Below are positions 54,556-64,000 of a stretch of DNA of 64,000 bases, piece by piece (within the stretch, counting starts at the first letter, position 1; each line of letters starts with the position of its first letter). A program made the position numbers and the translations under genes. A model generated the notes under the pieces. That model saw only the letters and a program-made list of their open reading frames with translations. It was not told the origin of the DNA and made no database searches. The DNA is taken from positions 37,697,182 through 37,761,181 of the forward strand of contig CM037871.1 of assembly GCA_021292105.1 (NCBI GenBank), read 5' to 3'. The DNA comes from Anadara kagoshimensis (taxonomy: Eukaryota > Mollusca > Bivalvia > Arcoida > Arcidae).

Positions 54556-54559
54556 TATA

Positions 54560-54780
54560 AAAAAAACCAAACATACTAATCCATGTCCGAATCACAATCC
54601 AGAAGAAAAGTAAAAACTTTGGAACTGACAAGTTAAGATACAAACATGAACTCCCACCAGGGAAGTGAGGCCGGGTGCTCCGGAAGGGTAAAATCACCTC
54701 CTGTTTAGCTAGCTACAACCGCCACATGTGTAATCAAAATTGTGTGACAGAAACATGGAACTATGGGACGTATAAACGTT
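54560..54780 (+). repeat. Dispersed repeat D1 copy
   Basis: Well-preserved plus copy: ACCAAACATACTAATCCATG, CCACCAGGGAAGTGAGGCCG, GGTGCTCCGGAAGGGTAAAA and AACATGGAACTATGGGACGT. Confidence 0.88.
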
Positions 54781-54989
54781 CTTTTATGTCAAGTAGAGAT
54801 CTATAAGTTTTTATCATTTTAAATGAACGAAACTCGGCAGTGGCAGTTATACTGTTGGAACTTAAAACGTGGCTAATTTGCAGCATAATTGAACCAATAT
54901 CAACCTTCTTTTATGTCAAGTCCATACTCTAAACATTTTACCTGAAAAATCCAATGGAACTGTTAGGGCCCCAAGGTCAGGTTTCCGTA

Positions 54990-55720
54990 AGCAGCCCGTC
55001 TCACCACACGTGATCACATTGGTATGAGGAATGGTTTGGGGACCGAGATCGAGTGTTCTGTAATCTGTCGCTTAACTTATCATATTGGACAGAAAAACTG
55101 TTGTAACCTGAGGTCGGGTGCTCCATGTGCAGTATCTCGCACGTAATCACATTGGTCGATGTACTGTTGGGACCCGAGGTCGGGTGCTTCGTAAACAGTA
55201 TGTCGCCTGATACGTATTCATACTGGTCAAAGGGAACTTTTAGGACCTGAGGTCGGGTGCCCCGTAAACAGAATGCCGCCTCATACGTATTCATACTGGT
55301 CCAAGGGAACTGTTAGGACCTGAGGTTGGGTGCTTCGTAAACAGAATGCCGCCTGATATGTATTCATATTGTTCAAGGGGAACTGTTGGGACTTGAGGTC
55401 GGGTGCTCCGTAAACAGTATGCCGCCTCATACGTATTAATATTGTTCATGGGGAACTGTTGGGACCTGAGGTCGGGTGCTCCGTAAACAGTATGCCGCCT
55501 GATACGTATTCATATTGTTCAAGGGGAACTGTTGGGACCTGAGGTCAGGTGCTTCGTAAACTGCATGCCGCCTCTTACCTATTCATATTGGTGAAGGGGA
55601 ACTGTTGGGACTTGAGGTCGGGTGCTCTGTAAACAGCATGCCGCCTCTTACGTATTCATATTGTTTAAGAGGAACCGTTTGGACCTGAGGTCGGGTGCTC
55701 CGTATGCAACCTCACGCTTC
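54990..55720 (+). repeat. ~73-bp minisatellite, about 9-10 copies
   Basis: Units carry GGGAACTGTTGGGACCTGAG, GTCGGGTGCTCCGTAAACAG and TATGCCGCCTGATACGTATT. Two more diverged units lead in on the left. Confidence 0.92.
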
Positions 55721-56454
55721 ACACGCGAATAGCTGCGCGTGTCAAAGAAACCATGCATCTAATTAAGCTCAATGCAATAAACAACTGTATCATTAGCCAG
55801 TTTTAGACGGCCTGGAACTAGGTGGAAGTGTGGTCAATTAAGAAAAATATGCAAAAAATATTTCAAAATTTATAAATAGTACTTCGGCATTTTATATACC
55901 TGTCTAGAAACAAGATCACTTACCTGAGCTCGTCGCACCTGTATTTGATTTGGTAAAGTCACATAAATTACCAGGTAAATTGTTATAAGGCCCCGTCTTA
56001 TCTGATCTTCAGAATCACCTTGACATCTTGGCGGCTTTATTTTACTGCTTTATACGATACGAATGGAAAATAAATATCAACGAAGTTAACTTAACACTTA
56101 ACATCTAGTGGAGTTATAAATGCTTAAATAACCAACGAAACAACGGGACGATGCATACTTATATATAGAGTCTAGCGCTTAACGGAAAACTAGCAAGACA
56201 AATATCCCCGTAACTAACATTGGGACGAACTGACACATCGGGTGATACATATAAACTACCTTAACTTGTTTGCGGAGGGTTGTTAAAATATAACTATTTG
56301 GTTACATAGCAATGTTCCGTTTATCGGACAGTTCAGTTGATGCAGTCTCAGGACGCAGCTTGAACCCCTGTTGGGTCTGATCTGACTTGAAAATTGGAAG
56401 CGAGTTCTTTCGTTACGTGTCATTCGTGGACTTTAAAATGACAAATAATAGCGA
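55721..56454. other. No gene recognised
   Basis: AT-rich sequence between the minisatellite and the SINE fragment; no coding signal. Confidence 0.35.
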
Positions 56455-56610
56455 TGTGTGATCATGTCACATTAGGTATGGCAAGCTAAAGAACCCTTCC
56501 TTAAAATTGCCCTGGCCGTACTCAAAGGTATCATTTCTGCCACATGAACTTCGTGTATATAGCTGGTGACGTCTCGATATAAGTGAAATGTTCTTGACTA
56601 GCCGACATGG
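56455..56610 (+). mobile_element. SINE S1 tail fragment
   Basis: GCTAAAGAACCCTTCC and CTCGATATAAGTGAAATGTT, CTTGAC match the S1 body and tail on the plus strand; the tRNA-like head is missing. Confidence 0.6.
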
Positions 56611-56730
56611 CAAAGGGGTCTGGGCATAGTGTCAGTTACAAACCTTTCACCTGGATCAATACGCTACTGCACACTTTCGCTATTTAATATATAACATATG
56701 GTAAACTGTATCAATGGGGATATATTTCGT

Positions 56731-56885
56731 CCTGACCTACATCAACAAGAGTGATTTACAGTCACACTTCCTGGTCTGGATCTTTTAACCTTGTGGTAGA
56801 ACGCTCACTTTACATCTGGGAGAGCGGGGTTCGATCCTGAGCCGGGGAACTCGGTGAAGAACTGTCCTTTTTCCCTCCTGTTACA
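56731..56885 (+). mobile_element. Partial solo LTR of the tRNA-like miniature LTR family
   Basis: Plus-strand match to the LTRs at 21.5-22.0 kb: AGAGTGATTTAC, CTGGTCTGGATCTTTTAACC, TTGTGGTAGAACGCTCACTT, GGGGTTCGATCCTGAGCCGG, and the end CCCTCCTGTTACA. The 5' part is truncated or diverged. Confidence 0.78.
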
Positions 56886-57747
56886 ATACAATATTATTTA
56901 GAGTTCAAAAGGTCAAATTAGTCAGCTGAATATGTCTGCACATAGCTATATGTAGCTAGAGATCTACTCACTAGTACTCGGGTATATTTCCATTAATTTT
57001 GAACACATTGCACATATGAGAATTAAAATTCTTCCAGATATCTGTCCATGCCGTTTGTATTTTCAAATATACTAGTAACAAGAATGATAGCAGATCTAAG
57101 TGAAGATTGTTTAAAATAATGAAATCACTCCGGCCTGTCCGAAGTAACGTGGTGTGTCTATGCGTTGTAATCAAACATGTTTACAATGTTGCTATAACAT
57201 ACTGTATGTTTACTTACATGTGCTTAACTTACGATCTCATAATTCTTGTCACATTATCGGCCAGATTCTTGATCATGAACAATTGACGATCGTCAACATG
57301 TGATCCGTATAAATATAAACATTGTGATGGTGCATGGGTAAAGGGACATAACCGCAGCTAATGCTTGATACTGGTACAGATCATGCCGTTTTAATTTTTT
57401 ATTTGTTTTAAAATTCACATAATAGGTCCTAACCGTTTTTTTCCACAAATTAATTTCAGTGTGTTTTAGAACATGATTAAATTGTTTAAAAACATTTTTT
57501 TTAAATTGATTAAAATTCTAACATGGCATGCGTTTTCCTTCAGAAAGCCAGTCGTGGTATAACAAACGATATACCCATTGCTGTTCCGGTTTAATGACGT
57601 ACTTCCTTGCTTATCTTATGACGTCGCGAACAATGGTAGTTCATAAATTCAATTAACCTTTTTGCAAATAGATAGTAAAATGTACTTCCGAAGAAAGAGT
57701 TCGCAATGCTTATTTCAATCATTTTATCTAAGTCGTGTTAGAATTGA
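56886..57747. other. No gene recognised
   Basis: AT-rich; short frames only. Confidence 0.35.
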
Positions 57748-57917
57748 AATGATCAACATTTACCGGTGGTATATCGTCGAATAATACACGGGCCAGAGTT
57801 CACATGCGGAGAAATATATCACGAGGTGGCTTTGCCACCGAGTGTTATATTCGCCGCATGTAAACGACGACCCGTGTATTATTCGACGATATACCACGGG
57901 TAAATGTTGATTATTTC
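57748..57917. repeat. Imperfect palindrome, ~80-bp arms
   Basis: ATCAACATTTACC and GGTATATCGTCGAATAATAC, ACGGG on the left recur inverted on the right as CCCGTGTATTATTCGACGAT, ATACC and GGTAAATGTTGAT. The centre is GGTGGCTTTGCCACC. Arms differ at several positions and by small indels. Confidence 0.9.
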
Positions 57918-58142
57918 CTAAACAAAAACTTATATTCTAAAACATTTATTAAACACTGTATATAAAAAAAAATTATAAGTGCCCACACACGAAACGTTGT
58001 TCTGTTAAAAGATCTCTTTTCCAAAGATCTATGCTTTAGTTGCAGCATTTTAAAAAAAAATTGGTCACCGATCGGTAGGTCGTTTTTAAATTTTTTTTAT
58101 ACACGAGCTTAAATGATGAACCCGCTTTTTTAAGACACTGGA

Positions 58143-58490
58143 TTGATTGATTGATTAATTGATTGATTGATTGATTGGGATTTTACGTCTTAGTCAAAAA
58201 TATTTTATTTATATCGATGCCTCACCAGCTATAGGGGAAGTGGTAGAAATTTTGACATCTGTTGTGCGCTCAGTACAATGTGCAGGGGGAGTTCTTAAAC
58301 ATGCAAGGCCTACCGTGACACGGGGCATTAGTTTTAAGGTCTCTTCACCTTGGCATTCATTTCTAAACAGCGAGTGCTTAACCCGAGATTAGTCACCACC
58401 TATTTTTAGACCTGGCTGATGCTCGTACCCACCATTACATGTACGGAGCGAGCACTCTAACAACTGAGCTACCGTACTGGTTTTAAGGCA
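58143..58490 (-). mobile_element. tRNA-derived SINE (family S1), with (TGAT)n end
   Basis: Minus-strand head CAGTACGGTAGCTCAGTTG and a B box-like GGTGGGTACGAGC. The tail matches 28825-29180 and ends in a (TCAA)n-type tetranucleotide run at 58143-58178. Confidence 0.82.
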
Positions 58491-58699
58491 CTGAAGTCAA
58501 AACACGGGCATGGGGAAAATATGTTTAAAATTGAGGGCTCCAGGTGTTTGTTCAGGAAAATACATACACAAATCTTAACAATGCAGTTGCTGTTGCTTTT
58601 TGTAGTAAACTTGACAGGAGTAATTAAGGCGGTTACAGCACGTGTGAATTTAATGTGTAAAAGCTTTAAACATGCATTGAGTGTATTTTATTCAACGCA

Positions 58700-58922
58700 C
58701 AATGCAGACCTATCGAAAGTTTAACACTAATGGGCTAACGAAAAGGAGTCAAAGCACGGCTGCCGATTGGTCGACATTTAGACAGCTAGTGACCAAAAAA
58801 GCTGCCAAGAGATATATAGCATTTCCTTAAAAGCTGTCGATATATAAGTCGAGATGGGTTGTCACTAGTTCGGCATTAGTTCGTTAGTTTAGGGTTTAAC
58901 TTTGTACAGACCTGTACTGTAT
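58700..58922. mobile_element. MITE with mariner-type ends
   Basis: Left CAGACCTATCGAAAGTTTAA, right GTACAGACCTGTACTGTA region; the right end appears partly rearranged. Internal CGAAAAGGAGTCAAAGC and TTAGTTCGTTAGTTT blocks match the family. Confidence 0.7.
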
Positions 58923-60449
58923 CTAATATTAAGAAGACTGGATACTAAAATAAAGTAAAAACGATAGTTTCTAATGAAAACTTACCTTGTGACTGAACTG
59001 ATTTCGTCTCTGTCGTTCTATTTTACAAATACTATGGTTACACCATAAACATCCAGTTTTTTGTAACCAAACCATTTATCACACTTGCAATTGGCCGCCA
59101 CAGCATTACAGCCTAAAATTACCATTTACAACATACATGACTATTTGTGGATACATTGTGTGACATCCGACTTAATATGGACCACTGACACTGACTGTGG
59201 ATACACAATTTATTTGGTCATTCCATCACATCTAGCGTTTATGAACCACTGGCTGAAAACAAAAAATTGTCATTGTTGAGCATTTGATGTTGAGGTTATT
59301 TGACTTGGCATTAATCACTAAAATATATGGCACAACTTGAGTTGTTAAGTCATTGTATCACATCCGACTTACACTGACTGTCACATCCGACTTGTATGAA
59401 CCACTGACACTGACTGCGGATAAACAACTTGTTTGATCATTATTGGATACGTCTGACTTGCCAGAACTTTTCAATTGAGTCTTGCGATGTTTCTGGAAGC
59501 GGTTGACAACTTTCATAACAGTTTGAAGTACATCCAATTGAGATGTTCTCTTCAACTTCCTGTCCCTGCTCTTTTTGTTAATCGAGTCATCCAAGTCCGG
59601 GACACCGTCATCTTTGGCACATTTTGCCGGAAATCTGTAAGATGGTGTGAGCTGATGCTGCCATATTTTATACAACTGATGAATGGTATCCTTGCTCGTC
59701 ATTCCAACATAGCATTTGAAAAAAAACGAGCTTAAGATGTTACATTTTCATGTAAAAAAAAACAAGTCTTTAAAAACAGTTCAATACAGGTTCGTTGTAA
59801 ACAAATGTAAATAAAGGACAATGAACAACACAGAACTACAACTAATATAACAAAAGCTTTAAAATTATTAACTGAAGAACATGTTAATAGCCTGACAAAA
59901 TTTAACAAAAATCTATAACATGACTGTAATTGAATGAAAATGAATAAAAGTGAAAGTGTCAAAATGTTTATTATACCATTATTCCGATAATTATGTTAAT
60001 TTTGTTTTAGGACCATTTAAGTGTTATTGTAATTAATCAAATAAAAGTGTTAGAAATAGAGTTAACTTACAGGAAATTAAACAATAAACACGGCTAAAGT
60101 GCTGTTTAAATAGTAATTACGGTAATATTTAAAATCGACCTGATGCTGCTGCTCAGTAATTCCAGGATGTGATTTGGACGATATGTCGATATATTTAATG
60201 ATTTTAGTGCAATTACAAACACAAAATGTTATTTTAATCAAACTACGTCAAAGGTTCCAAAGCGCTTTTCATCATGATAGAATCTTTATTTCTTTTGAAA
60301 TGCTTTTTATTTATTTCTTTGAAATTGCAAAAACGTAATTTAAAACCTAAATAAGATTGTTTTTATGTATCTGAATCTTAAAGCACAATTTGTAGACTTT
60401 GGAATTCCATTCTACATCCGTGATGGTAAAATGTGGAATAAATTATTGG
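58923..60449. other. No secure gene; local short repeats
   Basis: AT-rich apart from the hypothetical ORF at 59358-59702. Short direct repeats of CATCCGACTT and ACTGACACTGACTG at 59160-59420. Nothing else seen. Confidence 0.35.
59358..59702 (-). CDS. Hypothetical ORF, 114 residues, not recognised
   Basis: Opens MTSKDTIHQLYKIWQHQL, with a basic centre (INKKSRDRKLKRTSQ) and a Ser-rich end. No signal peptide, membrane segment or family motif. The 3' end lies in a locally repetitive stretch (CATCCGACTT and CACTGACACTGACTG recur at 59160-59420). An opposite-strand frame of 86 codons overlaps it. May be chance. Confidence 0.2.
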   Translation of the reverse strand: MTSKDTIHQLYKIWQHQLTPSYRFPAKCAKDDGVPDLDDSINKKSRDRKLKRTSQLDVLQTVMKVVNRFQKHRKTQLKSSGKSDVSNNDQTSCLSAVSVSGSYKSDVTVSVSRM

Positions 60450-60650
60450 TAACTAATCCTGTTTAAATGTTGCAGCACTAGACGGTCATTTCGGAATAAA
60501 ATTTCTCATCAGTAGTTCTCGGGCCAAAATTGTGGAAATCCAAATATTTTTTAATTGTATACATGAAAACAATAAAAGGGCCAAATTTTATTTTACCAAA
60601 TGGCAAATTCAGCTAAGGCAATGCTTTGAAAGGAATTTTAACATAAATTT
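60450..60650 (-). mobile_element. Hammerhead-bearing repeat, best ribozyme core
   Basis: TTGCAGCACTAGACGG, TCGGAATAAAATTTCTCATC, AGTAGTTCTCGGGCCAAAAT and CAAATTCAGCTAAGGCAATG align with the family. A scrap of the mariner-type MITE (AAAGTTTAACACTAAGCTAG) follows at about 60713-60745. Confidence 0.78.
60474..60519 (-). ncRNA. Type I hammerhead ribozyme, all core bases intact
   Basis: Minus strand: stem I AGAACUA against UAGUGCU (6 of 7 pairs), core CUGAUGA (60512-60506), 5-position stem II with one mismatch, GAAA (60492-60489), a 2-bp stem III (A-U and a U-G wobble) closing loop GACC, cleavage triplet GUC (60483-60481). No conserved core residue is changed, so this copy could still cleave. Confidence 0.82.
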
Positions 60651-61964
60651 ACGGAGCAAATAGGCAGCAAATAAAGCGAGGAACAGTGAAAACAACATGT
60701 ACTTCACTAACATTTTGAAAGTTTAACACTAAGCTAGTAAATTAGTGCCACATCGACATCTTAACTCGACCCTCGTTAGTTAAATATCTCGGTAGCTGTT
60801 ACCTCTCTCTCTCTCTTCTCTCTCTCTCGTGCCTTTTACAATATCCGGTTTTTTTTTTTGGTTTTTTGTTTTTGTTTTTTTTTTTTGCTTTCCAAGCGGT
60901 GTGCTACCTTGAAGGCCTTTGTGATTTTTTTTTACATTACACATTGTGTGTCCTTTCACATTTTGTTATTTTTGAACTTTTATGAACTTTGAAACTAACT
61001 AAATCCCCTTTACTGTTCAGACAATACCGTAGTTTTGCCTTGACCTTCATTCAAGGTCATAATAACTGTATAGTTAAACTTTCGTTAAACAGTATTTTGT
61101 AATTAAAAAAAGGACAAAGAAGTTTGGAATTTCAAATGGTCTATCAATTACGTTTGTACAGTTCGTTATTTGACCTTGACCATGTTCCAAGGTTAAGGCC
61201 ATCTTTAATACCTAAACTCTTTAACCCCGAAATATAGCATCTACTACAAGTGCAATATGGTTGGTCTCACAGTAATTACATGATATTAATCATGGTGTGA
61301 ACTGAAAGGCCAAAAAAGTTAAACGTGGTAAATGCATTCAGCATCAGACCGAAATTGATACAAAAACTGATTGACCTTGACCTTCAATCAAGGCTATTTT
61401 ATTTAAATTTAAAGCTGTACACTCATTATCGTGACTCGGATTTTTATTTAGGGTAATTAATTTTCTCCCACTTTTAATTATAGTATTGAGGATTTTGTAT
61501 AAGTATAGTCCATATCAAGAAGTCATTGAAAAAATCATCAAATAATCAGTTAAATAATGGTTAATCAGAGATTGAATAAATAAATAAATAAAATAACTAA
61601 TCTTAATGAATTGGCTTAAAAAAAGAGAAAAATCATAAACCAATCATAGTTATTACTGTTAATTAAGGAATAAATAAATAAATAAATAAAATAAATTGAG
61701 TGAATTACTAGAGTTAATTGTCATAGACTGAACTGAACTGTTTTCTGTGAGTTGTATTGAAGCTGAGATATATGTGTTTTTTAGGTTCAAGTCAATCTGC
61801 TGTGAATTATGGCACATGTTTACAGTTTCTAACTAACAAATTTGAAAATCTTTATACTTTGTAAAAGGCATCTTTTAAGCAATATAACAAATTAGTACCT
61901 ATAATCTGCACATCTAAAAGATATATTGGGAAAAAAGAGGGAAAATACGAGTCTTCTTTGTCAA
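60651..61964. other. No gene recognised
   Basis: CT-rich and T-rich low-complexity patch at 60805-60890, several TGACCTTGACC motifs (61038-61385), and AATAAATA simple repeats at 61575-61600 and 61670-61692. Confidence 0.4.
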
Positions 61965-62375
61965 GTTGAGGAGTTGAGTAATGGTGTTTTACGGTTCTTT
62001 CGAATGGGAGCTTAAAATAAACGAAGTCCCATTTCACGGTAGCAGTTGAGTTGAGTAATGGTGTTTAACATCCCAGTCAAGAATATTTCACTCATATCGA
62101 GACGTCGCCTGCTGTAAATTTGCCAGTGTGTTGCGCTGATGACATTATACAGCAGGGTTCTTTCGTGCTACGCCTACCGTGACATGGGAGTTTGTTTATT
62201 TTAAGCTCCCATCCAAAAGAACCATGACTTTCATTTCGTGATGCCGAGTGCTTGGCGAAAGATCAGTCATTACCCACTTTCAAGTCTTGGGTCATACCCG
62301 GTCGGGGTTCGAACCCACGACCTCCCACTTACGGAGCGAGTACTCTACCAACTGAGCTACCGCAGTGATTTGAGG
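61965..62375 (-). mobile_element. tRNA-derived SINE (family S1), with a truncated second tail
   Basis: Full copy at 62040-62375: head CACTGCGGTAGCTCAGTTGG, B box GGGTTCGAACCCC, and the S1 tail. Beside it, 61965-62040 repeats the tail start (GTTGAGTAATGGTGTTTTAC) joined to internal S1 sequence, so a deleted copy sits next to the full one. Confidence 0.85.
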
Positions 62376-63188
62376 AGAATTGGAAACCCCATTCACTATG
62401 TCAAAACATGACAAATACGTAATGATAATTATAACCTCTAAATTGCAAAATTGGTAGTATACTGGCTTCACAACTAGAAGGTTATGGCGTATTTAACTGA
62501 CGTCAACAATGTTTCAGGCATTAGAGACAAAACCAATTTGATGAAACTCTAAGGATTAATTTAAGAATAAGTCTATATGACCTGCCTTGTACTAGTGTAG
62601 GGCACACTAAGTGGTAGCTCACAGAATCAGTAAACTGCATACAATAATATTACCCCCTTTTGAATTATACCGACACTGGGTAAATCAGTCCTTTTCATAC
62701 CAAATGGCAGGTGAGGAAGCAGTATTTCAAATTTTATTCTCGCGTATGACCAAAACCAGATTTGGAAACCATGATCTTCCGCTCTCGAGACAGACACTGT
62801 ACCATACATTAAGCCATCAAAATAAGTAGGAACTGTTTCCAGAAGTGAAAGTAAACAGAAGGTATATGTGACACAAACCCTTACTTGACCACTGTCCATT
62901 CCTGAATATACAATCATCTACATTGTAACTGGTGTCCACTACACTTCTTCTGCCAATATCTTGTCCACCGCTTTTCTTCAAGAAACTTCAAAGGAACAGC
63001 CTTTGGATGAAGTCGATGTGCCATCATTGGCAGACAATGTTGCTGGCCAATGGCTATTCGTAACTTGATCAAGCGCATGGTTGGAAAAACCAGGATTTCC
63101 CAGTTAGGAATAGTTTGGGGGATACTTTTAAAATAGTATCCCATTTCAGTTACAACTTGTTTTAAGGGAAATAACCTTGATCATAACA
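62376..63188. other. No secure gene
   Basis: Several overlapping frames of 70-96 codons on both strands (62611-63144) that I could not tie to a family. A minus-strand donor-like GTAAGG lies near 62883 but no coherent exon chain resulted. Confidence 0.35.
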
Positions 63189-63530
63189 TAAGCCTAATTC
63201 ATTCTACCAATGGTATATAGGCATACCTGTTGATTATGGTCAACAGAAGCATAATTCATTCTACCAATGGTATATAGGCATACCTGTTGATTATGGTCAA
63301 CAGAAGCATAATTCATTCTACCAATGGTATATAGGCATACCTGTTGATTATGGTCAACAGAAGCATAATTCATTCTACCAATGGTATATAGGCATACCTG
63401 TTGATTATGGTCAACAGAAGCATAATTCATTCTACCAATGGTATATAGGCATACCTGTTGATTATGGTCAACAGAAGCATAATTCATTCTACCAATGGTA
63501 TATAGGCATACCTGTTGATTATGGTCAAAC
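63189..63530 (+). repeat. 57-bp minisatellite, about 5.9 near-identical copies
   Basis: Units carry CATTCTACCAATGGTATATA, GGCATACCTGTTGATTATGG and TCAACAGAAGCATAATT. As 57 is a multiple of three, a minus frame stays open as a 19-residue repeat, but that follows from the period. The first unit is slightly diverged; the others look identical. Confidence 0.97.
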
Positions 63531-63624
63531 CATCCCTCTTGAATTAGGTGTTTTTTTTTGTTTCAGCGTGTTCTGTTCACATCCATCATTGCTATTTGTG
63601 TCTTCTATACCTTTCCACAATAGA

Positions 63625-63815
63625 GTGTAGTGTTGAAGTTTTACACCCCAATTAAGATTCTTTCAATTATATTGAGGTTGTCAGTTCATGGTTGTTGGAG
63701 GAAACCAGAGTACCCAGAGAAAACTACAAACCATCAAACTGACAAACTTTCTCAAACCAGATCTGTCAAGAGTGGGATTCGAAATTAGACGGTGAGAGGT
63801 GTTGTGACTTGATAG
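63625..63815 (-). mobile_element. SINE S2 fragment
   Basis: AGGAAACCAGAGTACCCAGA, GAAAACTACAAACC and GAGTGGGATTCGAA match the S2 body and B-box region of 53165-53405. The head end is lost. Confidence 0.65.
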
Positions 63816-64000
63816 ATAATCAAGAAAATGCATTTTAATAAAGGTTTTAAGTTGTGAAATAAAAATCTATCTGTATGATTGAGTGTGACAGAAGATCGAG
63901 GCATTTACCATTTGTGCTGTCTGCAACTATCAAGCAGTCAAAAATCTGTGTTCAGGGATGTACCTTATATTTAGAGAAGCCAATGAAGACTTGAATCATC
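63816..64000. other. No feature seen
   Basis: Short AT-rich end of the window. Confidence 0.3.

Noticed and set aside
62611..63144. Overlapping frames of 72-96 codons on both strands
   Set aside because: No motif, no consistent splice chain and both strands open; not enough to call a gene.
63194..63487. Minus-strand frame made of a 19-residue repeat
   Set aside because: Open only because the 57-bp unit is a multiple of three; no start context, signal or flanking exon.

Overview
The window looks like nuclear DNA of a mollusc, most likely a bivalve. It is AT-rich, has large introns and sparse genes, and is packed with short dispersed repeats, tRNA-derived SINEs, Penelope-like and LINE retroelement remains and minisatellites. 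The organism call is inference from gene content and repeat style; there are no ribosomal, mitochondrial or other taxonomic markers.

The only convincing host genes are three, all on the minus strand. Two are paralogous copper amine oxidases with an N-terminal membrane anchor: gene A (424-2456, cut by the left edge) and gene B (49127-52577). The third is an intronless, divergent class A GPCR (22973-23953). The two oxidases share intron positions (a putative splice acceptor just 5' of the ATG, and a donor after the same Asp-Glu pair near the end of the catalytic exon). Both keep their topaquinone and copper-binding motifs, but carry one (A) and three (B) single-base frame breaks.

Layout. 0-2.5 kb: oxidase A. 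3-12 kb: a mariner-type MITE, then a 6.0-kb DNA transposon with ~415-bp terminal inverted repeats and a 4-bp target duplication, inserted in a repeat whose empty copy lies at 4.3 kb; it holds a decayed gene with an XPG/PIN-like motif and a Cys-rich tail (Academ-like by inference). 13-20 kb: a tandem-repeat-bearing dispersed element, SINEs and a perfect 64-bp-arm palindrome. 21.3-22.1 kb: a hammerhead-bearing repeat split by a 508-bp miniature LTR element whose LTRs contain a tRNA-like Pol III promoter. 23 kb: GPCR. 25.7-26.3 kb: dead tyrosine recombinase. 27-32 kb: SINEs and a dispersed family called D1 here. 32-38.5 kb: decayed Penelope-like and LINE elements in a tandem segmental duplication whose second copy is deleted and partly inverted. 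39.8-41.6 kb: a TIR element with an unrecognised ORF remnant. 42.8-45.1 kb: two more hammerhead repeats, a LINE tail and a Mutator-like foldback. 45.9-48.9 kb: two minisatellites, one expanded from inside D1. 49-52.6 kb: oxidase B. 53-64 kb: SINEs, minisatellites, palindromes, a MITE and the best-preserved hammerhead (60474-60519).

The most notable signal is a family of dispersed ~400-bp repeats, each containing a type I hammerhead ribozyme with a 7-bp stem I and a minimal 2-bp stem III (retrozyme-like), together with a separate type III-like hammerhead at the 3' end of the Penelope-like element. These resemble the hammerhead retroelements known from bivalves, but this family's identity could not be checked here.
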